Under the pieces are notes generated by a model. It saw only the letters and a list, made by a program, of their open reading frames with translations. It was not told the origin of the DNA and did not search any database. Shown here piece after piece: positions 18,460-27,425 of a DNA stretch of 64,000 nt (its first letter is position 1; the number at the start of each line of letters is the position of its first letter). Source of the DNA: WHSW01 sp963821025 (lineage in GTDB: Bacteria; Actinomycetota; Thermoleophilia; Solirubrobacterales; 70-9); NCBI GenBank assembly GCA_963821025.1, contig CAWGCG010000003.1, positions 930,001 through 994,000 on the forward strand. The letters are read 5' to 3'. Made by a program: the position numbers and the translations under genes.

Positions 18460-20823
18460 TCATCCGGTGAGCTCGATCCAGTCCCAGCGCCGCCCGCAGA
18501 GCCGCTGCGCGGCGGTCGCCGGCGGCACCCGGGCCAGCTCGGCATCGGCGGCCTCGGCGGAGGTCAGCGCCAGCGGACCGACCGCGGGCGCGCGTCCGCC
18601 GCTGCCCGGGTGCAGGTCGGGCCCCCCGAACCGAATCTCGATCTGGTGTGCGCCCGGCTCGAGCTCCGCGGCGCCGAGCCGCGTGTATTGACCCTGGTTC
18701 TGAAGCTGGTGGCGAACCGCCCCGGCGGGTCGCCCATCGATCGTCAGCTCGACCCGGGGGCGGACCGAGCCACCGAGCCAGACCTCGTAGGCGCCGGCCC
18801 TGGCGATCTTCGCCGTAGCGTCGATGGTGCCCTCACCTCGCGGCGCCGGGAACCCGCGGCTGCCCGGGGTCGACCAGCCGCTCGGGTATCGCGCCAGCGA
18901 CAGCGCAACGACGATTCCGGGGGGACGGCGCGCGGCGACCAGGGCCTGCCCGGGGGCAGCGCGCGACGCCAGCGCCGCCACCTGATCGCAGGACGGGATC
19001 GCCGTCGGCTCGGTCTCGGTGCCGAGCGGCAGTCGTTCGACCGCCGTGGCGAGACCGGCCGGGCGCTGCCAGACGTCGTAGTACTCGCCGCTCGAAACCA
19101 GCTCGTAGGCGGCCGGCGGCCTGCTCTGCGCCGGTGAGCGGCGCAGGACCAGGGTGCGGTAGACGAACAGGCCGGACGGGTCGAGCTCATCGGTGTCGGC
19201 CGTTTCGCCCTTGCGCAGGCTGCCACCGCCGAGCAGCGGGACCTGGCGGCGGCGCAACTCCGAGGCGCCCTCCGGATCGGCATCACGAAGGAAGTGACGG
19301 ACCCCGTAGGGCTGGTACTCGGTCATCAGCGTCGGCCCCTGGCCCGCGATTCGCTCACCGATCGCTTCCAGCTCGGCGAGCTGGTCGCGCGGGGCGAGGT
19401 TGAGGTCGCGGTACGCGAGCGCGTTCGACCAGCCGATCCCGACGAGCAGGGCCGCCGCAACCGCGAGGCTGACGACCGTACGCCCGCGGGCATGCAGCCA
19501 GGCCACCGCCAGCACGGCGGCGAACGGGATCGCCGGCGAGGCCGTGGCCAGCGCCTTCGCGTCGACCCAGGGTGAGCCGAGGAGCCAGATCAGCCCACAG
19601 GAAGCGAGCGCTCCGCCGACGTAGATCGCCGTCCCCACCGCCCGCGCCCGGACCGCTGCCACCAACCCGAACGCGGCGGCGATCGCAGTCGCGGCGATCA
19701 GCAGCGAGGTCGCGAGCTCGGCGACCGGCTGCAGCCGAAAGTCACCGGCTGGCCAGATCCCGGCGAGCTGCGCCGGCTCGAGCGCGCCGATCAGGTTGCC
19801 CGAGGCGTCGGCGTCGGTCAGCGGGGACGAGGTCGGCGGCAACAACCCGCCGGTGGCGAGCGCCGGGAGCGCGAGCACGCAGACCGAGGCCACCAGCACG
19901 ATCGCGCGCCCGAGAACCGCGGTCGGCTTCAGGGTCCGCAGCGCCGCCACCACCAGCAGGGCCAGCGCCGGCACCGCCCAGAGCAGGCCGCCGGCGCTCA
20001 AGACGCCGACCAGCGCCGCCAGCAGCAGCGCGGGCACAGTCAACGATCGCCATCCGTACCGGGCGCCGATGACCTCGGGCACAGCGGCCGCGATCGCAGC
20101 GACCAGAGCGGCCGCGGCGAGCTCCTTGATCCCGCCCCAGAGGTAGTAGGCGAAGAGGAGCGCCGACTGCGCCCCGAGGAAGGCGGCGATCGCCCGCAGA
20201 ACCGGATTCGAGATCAACGGGCGTGCCAGGGACCACAGCGCCATCGCCAGGAACGCCGCCAGCCACGCCATGTAGGGCGCAATCAACCAGGCGACATCGG
20301 TGCCGACGAGCACCCGGCCGACCCCGAGCGGCAAGAAGACACCGACCGGATAGCCGTCGGCGAGGTTGAACGCAAGCGTCGCCTCATAGGAGGACGGCGC
20401 GAGCCCGTCGAGGTCGCGGCCGTGCTCCATCACGCGGTCGGTCAGGGCCATCCAGGTGGCGGTGTCGTCGAGGCGGATGTAGCCGGCGAAGGTGGCGTCT
20501 CCCGAGAGCACGATCGGGGCGGCATAGACGGCGAACACGGCGCCGGCGACGACCGGCGCCCAGCCGGTGACCGGGGTCAGCGCACGCCACCCGACCGCGA
20601 GGCCGACCAGTGCCAATGCGAGCACCGCGGGAGTGGTGATCTCCGCGGTTACGTCGGCGAGGGTGAGGAACTGAGCGACGACGATCAGCGCGGCGAGGCC
20701 GTAGAGGGGCACCAGCGAGCGACTGGCGATCCGGCCGCTGACCCGGCCGACCAGCAGCCCGAGACCGGTCGCGACCGCGGTCAGCGCGGCCGGGAACGCG
20801 ACCCAGGCGATCAGCACCTCCAT
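18460..20823 (-). CDS. large multi-pass membrane protein, GT-C glycosyltransferase-like
   Basis: A 787-residue protein: the first 460 residues contain about twelve membrane helices, and the last 320 form an outer region. An acidic pair in the first outer loop (YIRLDDTATWMALTDRVMEHG) is where GT-C enzymes carry catalytic Asp residues, so a lipid-linked sugar transferase is plausible but not shown. The C-terminal end (about 650-780) resembles a carbohydrate-binding beta-sandwich: YEVWLGGSVRPRVELTIDG and ELEPGAHQIEIRFGG. Six bases follow the lytic transglycosylase gene, consistent with a cell-envelope role. The precise function is unknown. Confidence 0.7.
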   Translation of the reverse strand: MEVLIAWVAFPAALTAVATGLGLLVGRVSGRIASRSLVPLYGLAALIVVAQFLTLADVTAEITTPAVLALALVGLAVGWRALTPVTGWAPVVAGAVFAVYAAPIVLSGDATFAGYIRLDDTATWMALTDRVMEHGRDLDGLAPSSYEATLAFNLADGYPVGVFLPLGVGRVLVGTDVAWLIAPYMAWLAAFLAMALWSLARPLISNPVLRAIAAFLGAQSALLFAYYLWGGIKELAAAALVAAIAAAVPEVIGARYGWRSLTVPALLLAALVGVLSAGGLLWAVPALALLVVAALRTLKPTAVLGRAIVLVASVCVLALPALATGGLLPPTSSPLTDADASGNLIGALEPAQLAGIWPAGDFRLQPVAELATSLLIAATAIAAAFGLVAAVRARAVGTAIYVGGALASCGLIWLLGSPWVDAKALATASPAIPFAAVLAVAWLHARGRTVVSLAVAAALLVGIGWSNALAYRDLNLAPRDQLAELEAIGERIAGQGPTLMTEYQPYGVRHFLRDADPEGASELRRRQVPLLGGGSLRKGETADTDELDPSGLFVYRTLVLRRSPAQSRPPAAYELVSSGEYYDVWQRPAGLATAVERLPLGTETEPTAIPSCDQVAALASRAAPGQALVAARRPPGIVVALSLARYPSGWSTPGSRGFPAPRGEGTIDATAKIARAGAYEVWLGGSVRPRVELTIDGRPAGAVRHQLQNQGQYTRLGAAELEPGAHQIEIRFGGPDLHPGSGGRAPAVGPLALTSAEAADAELARVPPATAAQRLCGRRWDWIELTG

Positions 20824-20829
20824 TGACGC

Positions 20830-21387
20830 CTACAGGCCGAGATCCTCGGCGTAGTTGGCGCGGTATTGGTCGCGCTTCTCGAGCACCTGCTCGACGTAGG
20901 CGCGAGTTTCGGCAAAGCCGATGTCGCCGGGCTCGAGCAGGGCGCCACCCCACTCGTCGACGTTACCGCTGCCCGCGTTGTAGGCCGCCAGCGCGGCGAT
21001 CAGGTTGCCCTCGTAGACATCGAGCAGGGCGCGGAGGTGGTAGGTGCCGTAGCGGATGTTGATGTCCGGGTCGCCGAGGTCCCGGGTCTCGAACTCGACC
21101 CCGCCGCTCTTTTCGGCAATCGCCTCGGCGGTGGCCGGCGTCACCTGCATCAGGCCGCGTGCACCGGCCTCCGAGGTCTGCTCTCGAAACCGGGACTCGG
21201 TGTAGATCACCGCGGCGATCAGCGCCGGATCGAGGTCCTTCTCCTCAGCCTGTTGGCGGATGATGTCCTCGTGGCGGAGCGGCAGGGTCACCTCGAGGAT
21301 CGCCTGCTGGACATCGATGCGGCTGGCGATCACAGCCACCACCGCGATCAGCACCAGCGCCAGGATCGCCAGGCGGCCGCGGCTCAA
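20830..21387 (-). CDS. SLT-type lytic transglycosylase
   Basis: Cleaves peptidoglycan glycan strands. A 185-residue protein with one N-terminal membrane anchor (LAILALVLIAVVAVIA) and a soluble lytic transglycosylase domain: AAVIYTESRF containing the catalytic Glu near residue 65, ARGLMQVTPATAEAIA, and LAAYNAGSGNVDEW, all family signatures. The start is TTG at 21387 overlapping the TGA of coaE (TTGA). It is followed closely by the large membrane protein gene, so the operon joins coenzyme A synthesis and envelope genes only by position. Confidence 0.92.
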   Translation of the reverse strand: MSRGRLAILALVLIAVVAVIASRIDVQQAILEVTLPLRHEDIIRQQAEEKDLDPALIAAVIYTESRFREQTSEAGARGLMQVTPATAEAIAEKSGGVEFETRDLGDPDINIRYGTYHLRALLDVYEGNLIAALAAYNAGSGNVDEWGGALLEPGDIGFAETRAYVEQVLEKRDQYRANYAEDLGL

Positions 21388-21989
21388 CCGCGGTCTCCCG
21401 CTGCGATCTGCGGCAGCAGCGCCCTCAGCGCCGCCTCGAGCTCCTCCACCTCCCCATCGTTGCGCACCACGTAGGACGCCCGCGCCGCTTTTTCAGCCTG
21501 TGAGAGTTGGCGCGCCGCGCGCTCGGCGAGGTCGGCGATCCCGCCGGCCCCGGCGCGCGCGGCTCGGGTTGCGTCGTCAGCGACCACGGCGATGGTGGCG
21601 TCGAAAACGTCTTCCATGCCGGTCTCGAACAGCAGCGGAACCTCGACCACCGCCAGCCGTGTGGCGGCGGGCAGGCCCTGGCGCCAGCTTGCGATCCGCT
21701 CCCCGACCAGCGGGTGCAGGGTGCGCTCGAGCCAGGCGAGCTCCTGCGGCCGTTCGAACACGATTTCGCCGATCCGGGGGCGATCGAGCGCGCCCTCCGG
21801 CGCCACCTGCGTGCCCCAGCGGTCGAGCAGCAGCTCGCGCACCCGTTCGGTTTCGAGCAGCTCGTGGACGACCTCGTCGGAGGAGAGCGTCGCGGCGCCG
21901 AGCCGGTGCAGCGCCGCGAGCGCCTCGGACTTGCCGGCGGCGATCGCCCCGGTCAGGCCAACGAGCGGGGTCCGGTGCGCGGCGACCAC
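21384..21989 (-). CDS. coaE: dephospho-CoA kinase
   Basis: Phosphorylates the 3'-hydroxyl of dephospho-CoA, the last step of CoA synthesis. The 201-residue protein starts with VGLTGAIAAGKSEALAAL, a P-loop that is GAIAAGKS instead of the common GGIGSGKS, then SSDEVVHELL, HPLVGERI and EVPLLFETGMEDVFD, which define the family. GTG at 21989 lies 10 bases after the rpsA stop. Its own TGA overlaps the next gene start. The neighbourhood rpsA-coaE is a common actinobacterial arrangement. Confidence 0.93.
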   Translation of the reverse strand: MVAAHRTPLVGLTGAIAAGKSEALAALHRLGAATLSSDEVVHELLETERVRELLLDRWGTQVAPEGALDRPRIGEIVFERPQELAWLERTLHPLVGERIASWRQGLPAATRLAVVEVPLLFETGMEDVFDATIAVVADDATRAARAGAGGIADLAERAARQLSQAEKAARASYVVRNDGEVEELEAALRALLPQIAAGDRG

Positions 21990-21999
21990 CGCGCTCGAA

Positions 22000-23526
22000 T
22001 CAGGAGGCTTGTGGCTGCTCGTCGCCGTCGGCGTCGCCGGCAGTGTCGGCGTCCGCCTGCTCGGCGACGACCTGCTCGGCGGGCGGCTCCGGATCCGCGG
22101 CCGCGGTGGCCGGAGGCGGGTCGGCCGCGGACGGCTCGTCCGCAGCGGGCTCCTCGACCGGCGGCTCCTCGACCGGCGGCTCGTCTGGCGCCGGCTCGTC
22201 GGGCGCCGGATCCTCGGGGGCCGGCTCCTCCACCGGGACCTCGGCGGCCGGCGACTCGGGGGCCGGGTCGGAGAACACCTCCTCCGAGAGATCGAGGTCG
22301 GGAACGCCCGCGTCGGGCTCGGCCGGCGGCTGGGCGTCGGGCTGGAGCTCGGGCGGGATCAGGTCGCGGAGCGGCAGGTTGTCGTTGCGCTGGGCGCGCT
22401 TGACGCTGAGCGAGATCCGCCGACGCTCCTCGTCGATCTCGAGGATCCGCACCCAGACCTCCTGGCCTGGCTGGACGACCTCGCCCGGGGTCTCGACGTG
22501 GTGCTCGGCGAGCTCGGAGATGTGGACCAGGCCCTCGACCCCTGGGACGATCTCGACGAAGGCGCCGAAGGCAACCACCTTGGTCACCTTGCCCTCGAGG
22601 ATGTCGTTCGACTTGTACTCGTTGAGCACCGTCTGCCACGGGTCCTCCTGGGTCTGCTTGAGCCCGAGCGAGATTCGCTGGCGGTCGCGATCGATGTCGA
22701 GCACCTTGACCCGGACGGTCTCGCCGATCGACAAGACCTCGGAGGGATGGTTGACGTGGCTCCAGGAGAGCTCTGAGATGTGGATCAGACCGTCGATGCC
22801 CTCGAGGTCGACGAAGGCGCCGAAATCGACGATGTTGGAGATCTTGCCCTCGACCACCATCCCCGGCTGCAGCCGGCCGAGGATCTGCTCGCGCACCTCC
22901 TTGCGCTCCTCCTCGAGCACCGCGCGGCGAGAGAGGACGACGTTGTTGCGTGAGCGGTTGAGCTCGATCACCTTGCACTCGAGCGTCTGGCCCTTGAACT
23001 CATCGAGGTTGTGGACGCGGCGGATGTCGACCAGTGAGGCCGGCAGGAAGCCGCGCACGCCGAGGTCGAGGATGAGGCCGCCCTTGACCACCTCGATCAC
23101 GGTTCCGTCGACCGGCTCGCCGGAATCGGCGGCGGCCTCGATCTTGCGCCAGGCCTTCTCGAAGCGGGCGCGCTTCTTCGAGAGGACGAGGCGACCCTCC
23201 TGGTCCTCCTTGGTCAGCACCAGGGCGTCGACGGCCTCTCCCAGACTGACCTCCTCGGAAGGGTCGACGGAGCGCCGGATCGAGAGCTCGTTCGCCGGGA
23301 TGACGCCCTCGGACTTGTAGCCGATGTCGACCAGGACCTCGTCCTTGTCGATTCGGACGACCTCGCCGGAGACGACGTCGCCCTCCTCGAACGGCTTGAT
23401 CGTCGCCTCGTAGTTTGGAACGAGCTTGCCGTCGACCTCGATCAGCAGGTCATCGGTGGAGGCACCGTTGGTCGCCGGCGGCGCCGTCGCCGGGGCAGGG
23501 TTGATGGTTGTGTCGGTCGCGGACAC
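22000..23526 (-). CDS. rpsA: 30S ribosomal protein S1 with long acidic tail
   Basis: Binds mRNA on the 30S subunit. 508 residues: four S1/OB repeats, about residues 45-115, 130-200, 215-285 and 300-372. Motifs are VDIGYKSEGVIPANEL, LGVRGFLPASLVDIRRVHNL, VDFGAFVDLEGIDGLIHISELSW and VAFGAFVEIVPGVEGLVHISEL. The last 135 residues are a disordered Pro/Glu/Asp tail with five-residue periodicity (EEPAP, DEPAP, DEPPV, EEPPV). GTG at 23526 is the start by alignment of the N-terminal leader; the upstream ribosome binding site is weak. Followed by coaE. Confidence 0.95.
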   Translation of the reverse strand: MSATDTTINPAPATAPPATNGASTDDLLIEVDGKLVPNYEATIKPFEEGDVVSGEVVRIDKDEVLVDIGYKSEGVIPANELSIRRSVDPSEEVSLGEAVDALVLTKEDQEGRLVLSKKRARFEKAWRKIEAAADSGEPVDGTVIEVVKGGLILDLGVRGFLPASLVDIRRVHNLDEFKGQTLECKVIELNRSRNNVVLSRRAVLEEERKEVREQILGRLQPGMVVEGKISNIVDFGAFVDLEGIDGLIHISELSWSHVNHPSEVLSIGETVRVKVLDIDRDRQRISLGLKQTQEDPWQTVLNEYKSNDILEGKVTKVVAFGAFVEIVPGVEGLVHISELAEHHVETPGEVVQPGQEVWVRILEIDEERRRISLSVKRAQRNDNLPLRDLIPPELQPDAQPPAEPDAGVPDLDLSEEVFSDPAPESPAAEVPVEEPAPEDPAPDEPAPDEPPVEEPPVEEPAADEPSAADPPPATAAADPEPPAEQVVAEQADADTAGDADGDEQPQAS

Positions 23527-23608
23527 GGCAGCCAATGATGGCAAAAAGCCCTCGCGCCGCGTGCGCGCCGCGTTCTCGGGCACCAAAACGGCTACCGGGG
23601 CGCCCGGA

Positions 23609-24334
23609 TCAACGCGACTGGCCGAAGATCCGCAGAAAGAACAGGAACAGGTTGATGAAGTCGAGATAGAGCGCCAGCGCCCCGAGGATCGAGGCCCGTT
23701 GCTCGGCGTGGCCCTCGAGCCCCGCCTGGGCGTAGCCCTTGATCTTCTGCATGTCGTAGGCGGTAAGCCCGGCAAAGATCGCGACGCCCGCGTAGGTGGT
23801 GATCCAGTAGAGCGCCTCGCTGGCGATGAAGAAGTTGACGATCGTCGCCATGATCAGCCCGATCAGGCCCATCAGCAGGACCGTGCCCATGGTCGAGAGG
23901 TCGCGCTTGGTGACGTACCCCCAGACGGCGACCGCGCCGAACATCGCCGCGGTGATCAGGAAGGTGGTGAAGATCGACTGGCTCGTGTAGAGCTCGAAGA
24001 CGAAGGCGAAGATCACGCCGACGCTCGCCGCATAGAGGAAGAACAGCGCCAACGCGACCGCCGGCGAGAGCCGCTCGATCGCCGCCGAGATCGTGATCAC
24101 GAGCGCCAACTGGGCGATCAACAGCCCGATCAAGATCAGCGGGTTCTCGGTGATCGTGGTCAGCAGCGCGTCGTCTGCGCCGATCAGTGCAGCGGCGATC
24201 CCGGTGACCGCGAGCCCACAGAACATCCAGCCGAATACCCGGCTGAGGAAGCCCTGGACATCGAGCTGTGCCGTCAGCGGGCGCTCGGCTGCGTACTCCA
24301 CCGCGCGAACGCTACCCTCGCCAGCCGATGCCAC
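23609..24334 (-). CDS. Bax inhibitor-1/YccA family membrane protein
   Basis: A 241-residue protein of seven hydrophobic segments. The family signature occurs as VFGWMFCGLAVTGIAAALI in helix 1 and YDMQKIKGYAQ with LGALALYLDFINLFLFFLRIFG at the C-terminal end. Relatives act as calcium leak channels or protease (FtsH) partners; function here is not shown. ATG at 24334 would overlap the start of the rightward flavoprotein gene by seven bases. GTG at 24301, preceded by GAGGG, would avoid this and is a good alternative that removes 11 residues. Confidence 0.9.
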   Translation of the reverse strand: MASAGEGSVRAVEYAAERPLTAQLDVQGFLSRVFGWMFCGLAVTGIAAALIGADDALLTTITENPLILIGLLIAQLALVITISAAIERLSPAVALALFFLYAASVGVIFAFVFELYTSQSIFTTFLITAAMFGAVAVWGYVTKRDLSTMGTVLLMGLIGLIMATIVNFFIASEALYWITTYAGVAIFAGLTAYDMQKIKGYAQAGLEGHAEQRASILGALALYLDFINLFLFFLRIFGQSR

Positions 24335-25491
24335 AACGCGCGACCAAGCGGGGCTCCGAGCGCACCGCGCTGAGCGGCGATTACGAGGTGCTCATCTGCG
24401 GCGCCAGCTTCGCCGGGCTCGCCGTTGCCCGTGAGCTCGCGGGGACCGGCGCCCGGACGCTGATCGTCGACCGCTACGAGATCGGCGAGCGCCAGACCTC
24501 CGCTTGCGCGGCGCCGACCGGGTGGCTGGCGGCGGTCGGGGTCGAGGCGGCGATGCGCCAGACCTTCGACACCCTGGTCATCCACACGCCGCACGCGACC
24601 GTCGACTTCCGGCTGCCGTGGACGTTCTCCACCTTCGACTACAGGGAGCTGTGCGGGCTTTTGTTCGAGCAGTGCGATGCGGAGTTCGAGACCGCGACGG
24701 TGAACGGGTTGGCAGGGAGCAGGGGGCAGGCAGAGCGTGGGTCGATCGCCGTCGACACTGACCGGGGTGTGGTCTCTGCACCGCTTGTGGTCGATGCGCT
24801 GGGCTGGAAGCGGGTGCTCGCCGGCAACGAGTACCAGCCGCCGGAGGCGCCGCTGTCGCGCGGGCTCGAGGTCCATCCGGGCGGCGCCGGCGACTCGCTC
24901 GAGATCTGGATCGACCGCGACTACGTCCCCGCCGGCTACGGCTGGAGCTTTCCCGCCCGCGACGAGGTCCGGATCGGGGTCGGCTCGTTCGACCCGCGCT
25001 TTCACGTCAAGAAGCCGACCGTGCGCCTCGCCGATGACCTCAATCGCGACGCGGTCCGCTACCAGGGCAACTGGATCCCCCACAAGCTGCGCCCGGCGAC
25101 CGCCGACGGCGTCTTCTTCGTCGGCGACTCGGCCGGCCACTGCCTGCCGCTGACCGCGGAAGGAATCCGCACGGCGCTCTACTTCGGCATCGCCTGCGGG
25201 CGGGAGCTGCGCGCGGTGGTCGAGGGCCAAGCGACGCCGGCGACCGCCATGCGCCGCTACGGGACCTTCTCGGCCCGCCACCGGTGGCAGTTCGAGTGGA
25301 TGCTGCGGGTGCAGAAGCTGGTGCCGAAGGTCCCGCCTCGGCTCCTGGCGCTCGCCCTCCGCGGGATGGAGCGGGGGTCGTTCGTCGATTGGTCGTTCGG
25401 CCACTACCTGCGGATTGCGGATCCGTCGTTCGCGCTCGCGACGGGTGTGCCGAGGGCGGCCCACCGGCCCCCGCTCGCGGCCGCCGCCTAG
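24328..25491 (+). CDS. FAD-dependent geranylgeranyl reductase-like oxidoreductase
   Basis: A 387-residue flavoprotein. The N-terminal FAD fold reads YEVLICGASFAGLAVARELAG followed by LIVDRYEIGERQTSACAAP. The second FAD motif is FFVGDSAGHCLPLTAEGIRTALYFG, typical of the geranylgeranyl reductase/ChlP group and of related halogenase-like monooxygenases. Likely substrates are polyprenyl chains (menaquinone or lipid saturation) or another hydrophobic compound, but no partner gene is adjacent. Head-to-head with the Bax-inhibitor-like gene. The last 25 residues are Ala/Pro-rich. Confidence 0.85.
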   Translation: MPQRATKRGSERTALSGDYEVLICGASFAGLAVARELAGTGARTLIVDRYEIGERQTSACAAPTGWLAAVGVEAAMRQTFDTLVIHTPHATVDFRLPWTFSTFDYRELCGLLFEQCDAEFETATVNGLAGSRGQAERGSIAVDTDRGVVSAPLVVDALGWKRVLAGNEYQPPEAPLSRGLEVHPGGAGDSLEIWIDRDYVPAGYGWSFPARDEVRIGVGSFDPRFHVKKPTVRLADDLNRDAVRYQGNWIPHKLRPATADGVFFVGDSAGHCLPLTAEGIRTALYFGIACGRELRAVVEGQATPATAMRRYGTFSARHRWQFEWMLRVQKLVPKVPPRLLALALRGMERGSFVDWSFGHYLRIADPSFALATGVPRAAHRPPLAAAA

Positions 25492-25494
25492 CGG

Positions 25495-25938
25495 TCAGCC
25501 GACGACCAGGTAAGTCCCAAGGAGAAGCAGAGCGACGCCCAGGATCCGCCCCGGGGTTATCGCGGTCTGCTCGAGGCCGAAGATGCCGAGGCGGTCGATG
25601 ACGACCGAGATCGTCAGCTGTCCGGCGATCGTCGCCGCGACCACTCCCGCAGCCCCGAGGGTGCCGACGGTAAGGATCGCGGTGGTGATGTAGGCGGCGC
25701 CGATCAAGCCCCCGCCGAGCACGTAGTACCAGGGCACTTGGCCGAGGTGGCCGAATCCCCGCGCCTCGCCCAGGAGCAGCGAGAGCGCCAGCAGGACCGA
25801 GGAGCCGACGACAAAGTTGAGCGCCGCGGCGGGCACCGTTCCGGTGGCCTCCGCGAGCCGGGCAACGATCGGAGGCTGGAGGGCGATGATCCCGCCGGCC
25901 GCGACCGTGACCGCCGTTGCAAGCCCGACCTTCTCCAT
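25495..25938 (-). CDS. DMT-type small transporter (YdcZ/DUF606 family)
   Basis: A 147-residue protein with five hydrophobic segments, close to the usual single YdcZ unit. Signatures are AGGIIALQPPIVARLAE, ALNFVVGSSVLLALSLLL, YVLGGGLIGAAYITTAILTVGTLGAAGVVAATIAGQL and the end RILGVALLLLGTYLVV. These small drug/metabolite-superfamily proteins often occur as pairs; only one is present. Substrate unknown. It is convergent with the flavoprotein gene, three bases apart. Confidence 0.88.
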   Translation of the reverse strand: MEKVGLATAVTVAAGGIIALQPPIVARLAEATGTVPAAALNFVVGSSVLLALSLLLGEARGFGHLGQVPWYYVLGGGLIGAAYITTAILTVGTLGAAGVVAATIAGQLTISVVIDRLGIFGLEQTAITPGRILGVALLLLGTYLVVG

Positions 25939-25994
25939 CGTCAGTCGCGGTTGCCGATCATCGGGGCCGACCCAGGCGAGCAGCGCCTCGCCGG

Positions 25995-26031
25995 CTTATA
26001 AACGGGCGGCGCCGCTGGGGCGCCGCCCGCT
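25995..26031 (-). terminator. intrinsic terminator after the leftward 27-29 kb operon
   Basis: A perfect 10-bp GC-rich stem (GGGCGGCGCC, 26004-26013, pairing with 26019-26028) with a 5-base loop. On the minus strand it is followed by GTTTATAAG, a short T-rich tract. It sits about 50 bases after the stop of the HMGL-type lyase gene and before the next leftward gene, as expected of a rho-independent terminator. The T tract is short, so efficiency is uncertain. Confidence 0.55.
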
Positions 26032-26077
26032 CCTTGAGAGAGGAGGCTGTGCCTCCGGGTACGGGTTCGAGCACCAT

Positions 26078-27340
26078 TCAGCTGCCGACCAGAGCGGGCT
26101 CGGCCCGTGCGGTGCCAAGGATCTCGTTCGCGAGCCTCACGACCTCCTCGAGCGGCAGCAGCGCCTTGGTCTCCAGCGCCCGCCCTTTGATCGCGGCCAC
26201 GAGCTCGCGCATCTGCTCCTCGCTGAGATCGAATCCCAGCGATTCGAGCGCCACCTTCACCGACGGCAGGCCGCTTCCCTTGCCGTAGACGACCCGGGCC
26301 GGAGGCTGGCCGACCTCGTCCCAGTGGTAGGGAAAGAGCTCGGTCGGGAACTCTTCGATGCATTCGTGGAACCAGCCGACGATGATCCCCGATTCGACCT
26401 CGAACAAACGCTCACCGACAGCCGGCCGATTCGAGGGTATCGAGTGGCTCGCGCGCTCCTGGACCAGTCGCGAGAGGGCGTAGAACTGTTTCGTGTCGAT
26501 GCGGTGGTCGACGTCGTAGAGCATCCTCAGAGCCAGCGCCAGCTCCTCCATTGGCGTGTTTCCGGCGCGCTCGCCGACTCCGGTCACCGTCGTGTGCACT
26601 ACGTCGACCCCACTCGCAAGCGCGGCGATCGAGTTGGCGACGGCGAGCCCGAAGTCATCGTGGAAGTGCGCCTCCAGGGGCGTTTCGGGAAGCCGCTCGC
26701 GGACCTTCTCGACCCAAACGGGAATCGCCTGCGGCGTCACGCCTCCGAACGTGTCGACGAGCGCCAGGGCATCCATATGACCCTCGGTGGCGACGCGCTC
26801 GACCAGGTCGAGGTACCAGTCGAACTCCGCTCGCGATGAGTCGATCGTGAAGAACACGGTGTAGAGGCCTGCCTCCTTGGCTGCGAGCGTGGCCTCGATC
26901 GAGAGCTCGATCGCGCGGTCGAGCGGCCACCCATAGGCGCGCTCGATTATGTGTCCCGACGACGGGATCTCGATCACGACGCCGTCGACGCCGCAATCAC
27001 GGGCTTTGCGGATGTCGTCGACCATGCAGCGTGCGAAGGCGAAGATCTGCGCGTCGAGCCCGGCCTCGACGATCGACCGCACCGCGGCCTCGTCCTGCGG
27101 AGACGCAATCGGCATACCCGCCTCGATCCGGTCGACGCCCGCCGCGGCCAGCCGCCGCGCGATCTCGAGCTTGTCGGCGGGGGTGAATGCGATTCCGGCC
27201 TGCTGCTCTCCGTCGCGCAGGGTGATGTCGTGAAACTTCACCCGGGACGGGAAGTTCAGCCCCGAACGCGACTCCTCGGTGTGATTCCACGGACTTGTGA
27301 AGAACCGGCCTTCGGCCTGCCACGGCGTCTTGGGAGTCAA
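26078..27340 (-). CDS. HMGL-like/isopropylmalate-homocitrate synthase family enzyme
   Basis: A 420-residue (beta/alpha)8 lyase/condensing enzyme of the DRE-TIM metallolyase superfamily. HDITLRDGEQQAGIAF holds the DRE-type motif, EAGMPIASPQDEAAVRSI follows, and the metal His pair is in EAHFHDDFGLAVANSIAAL; GVGERAGNTPMEELAL is the closing motif. This places it with isopropylmalate synthase, homocitrate synthase and 4-hydroxy-2-oxovalerate aldolase-like enzymes. The extra C-terminal 130 residues lack a clear LeuA regulatory domain. TTG at 27340 is chosen because AAAGGAGG lies six bases upstream. Last gene of the leftward amidohydrolase-MFS-lyase operon; the reaction is unknown. Confidence 0.8.
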   Translation of the reverse strand: MTPKTPWQAEGRFFTSPWNHTEESRSGLNFPSRVKFHDITLRDGEQQAGIAFTPADKLEIARRLAAAGVDRIEAGMPIASPQDEAAVRSIVEAGLDAQIFAFARCMVDDIRKARDCGVDGVVIEIPSSGHIIERAYGWPLDRAIELSIEATLAAKEAGLYTVFFTIDSSRAEFDWYLDLVERVATEGHMDALALVDTFGGVTPQAIPVWVEKVRERLPETPLEAHFHDDFGLAVANSIAALASGVDVVHTTVTGVGERAGNTPMEELALALRMLYDVDHRIDTKQFYALSRLVQERASHSIPSNRPAVGERLFEVESGIIVGWFHECIEEFPTELFPYHWDEVGQPPARVVYGKGSGLPSVKVALESLGFDLSEEQMRELVAAIKGRALETKALLPLEEVVRLANEILGTARAEPALVGS

Positions 27341-27376
27341 ACGGGGCCTCCTTTGTGAGCTCGAGGAGCGTCTCGC

Positions 27377-27400
27377 CAGCCAGGCTTTGAAGCCTGGCTG
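27377..27400. repeat. perfect 11-bp inverted repeat between MFS and lyase genes
   Basis: CAGCCAGGCTT at 27377-27387, a TG spacer, and AAGCCTGGCTG at 27390-27400. It lies in the 85-base gap between the MFS gene and the lyase gene of one operon. As RNA it would form a stable hairpin upstream of the lyase ribosome binding site. No T tract follows it on the minus strand, so it is not a normal terminator. It could tune downstream expression or RNA processing. Confidence 0.6.
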
Positions 27401-27425
27401 AAATTCGTTTGGTGATGCTTGATGA

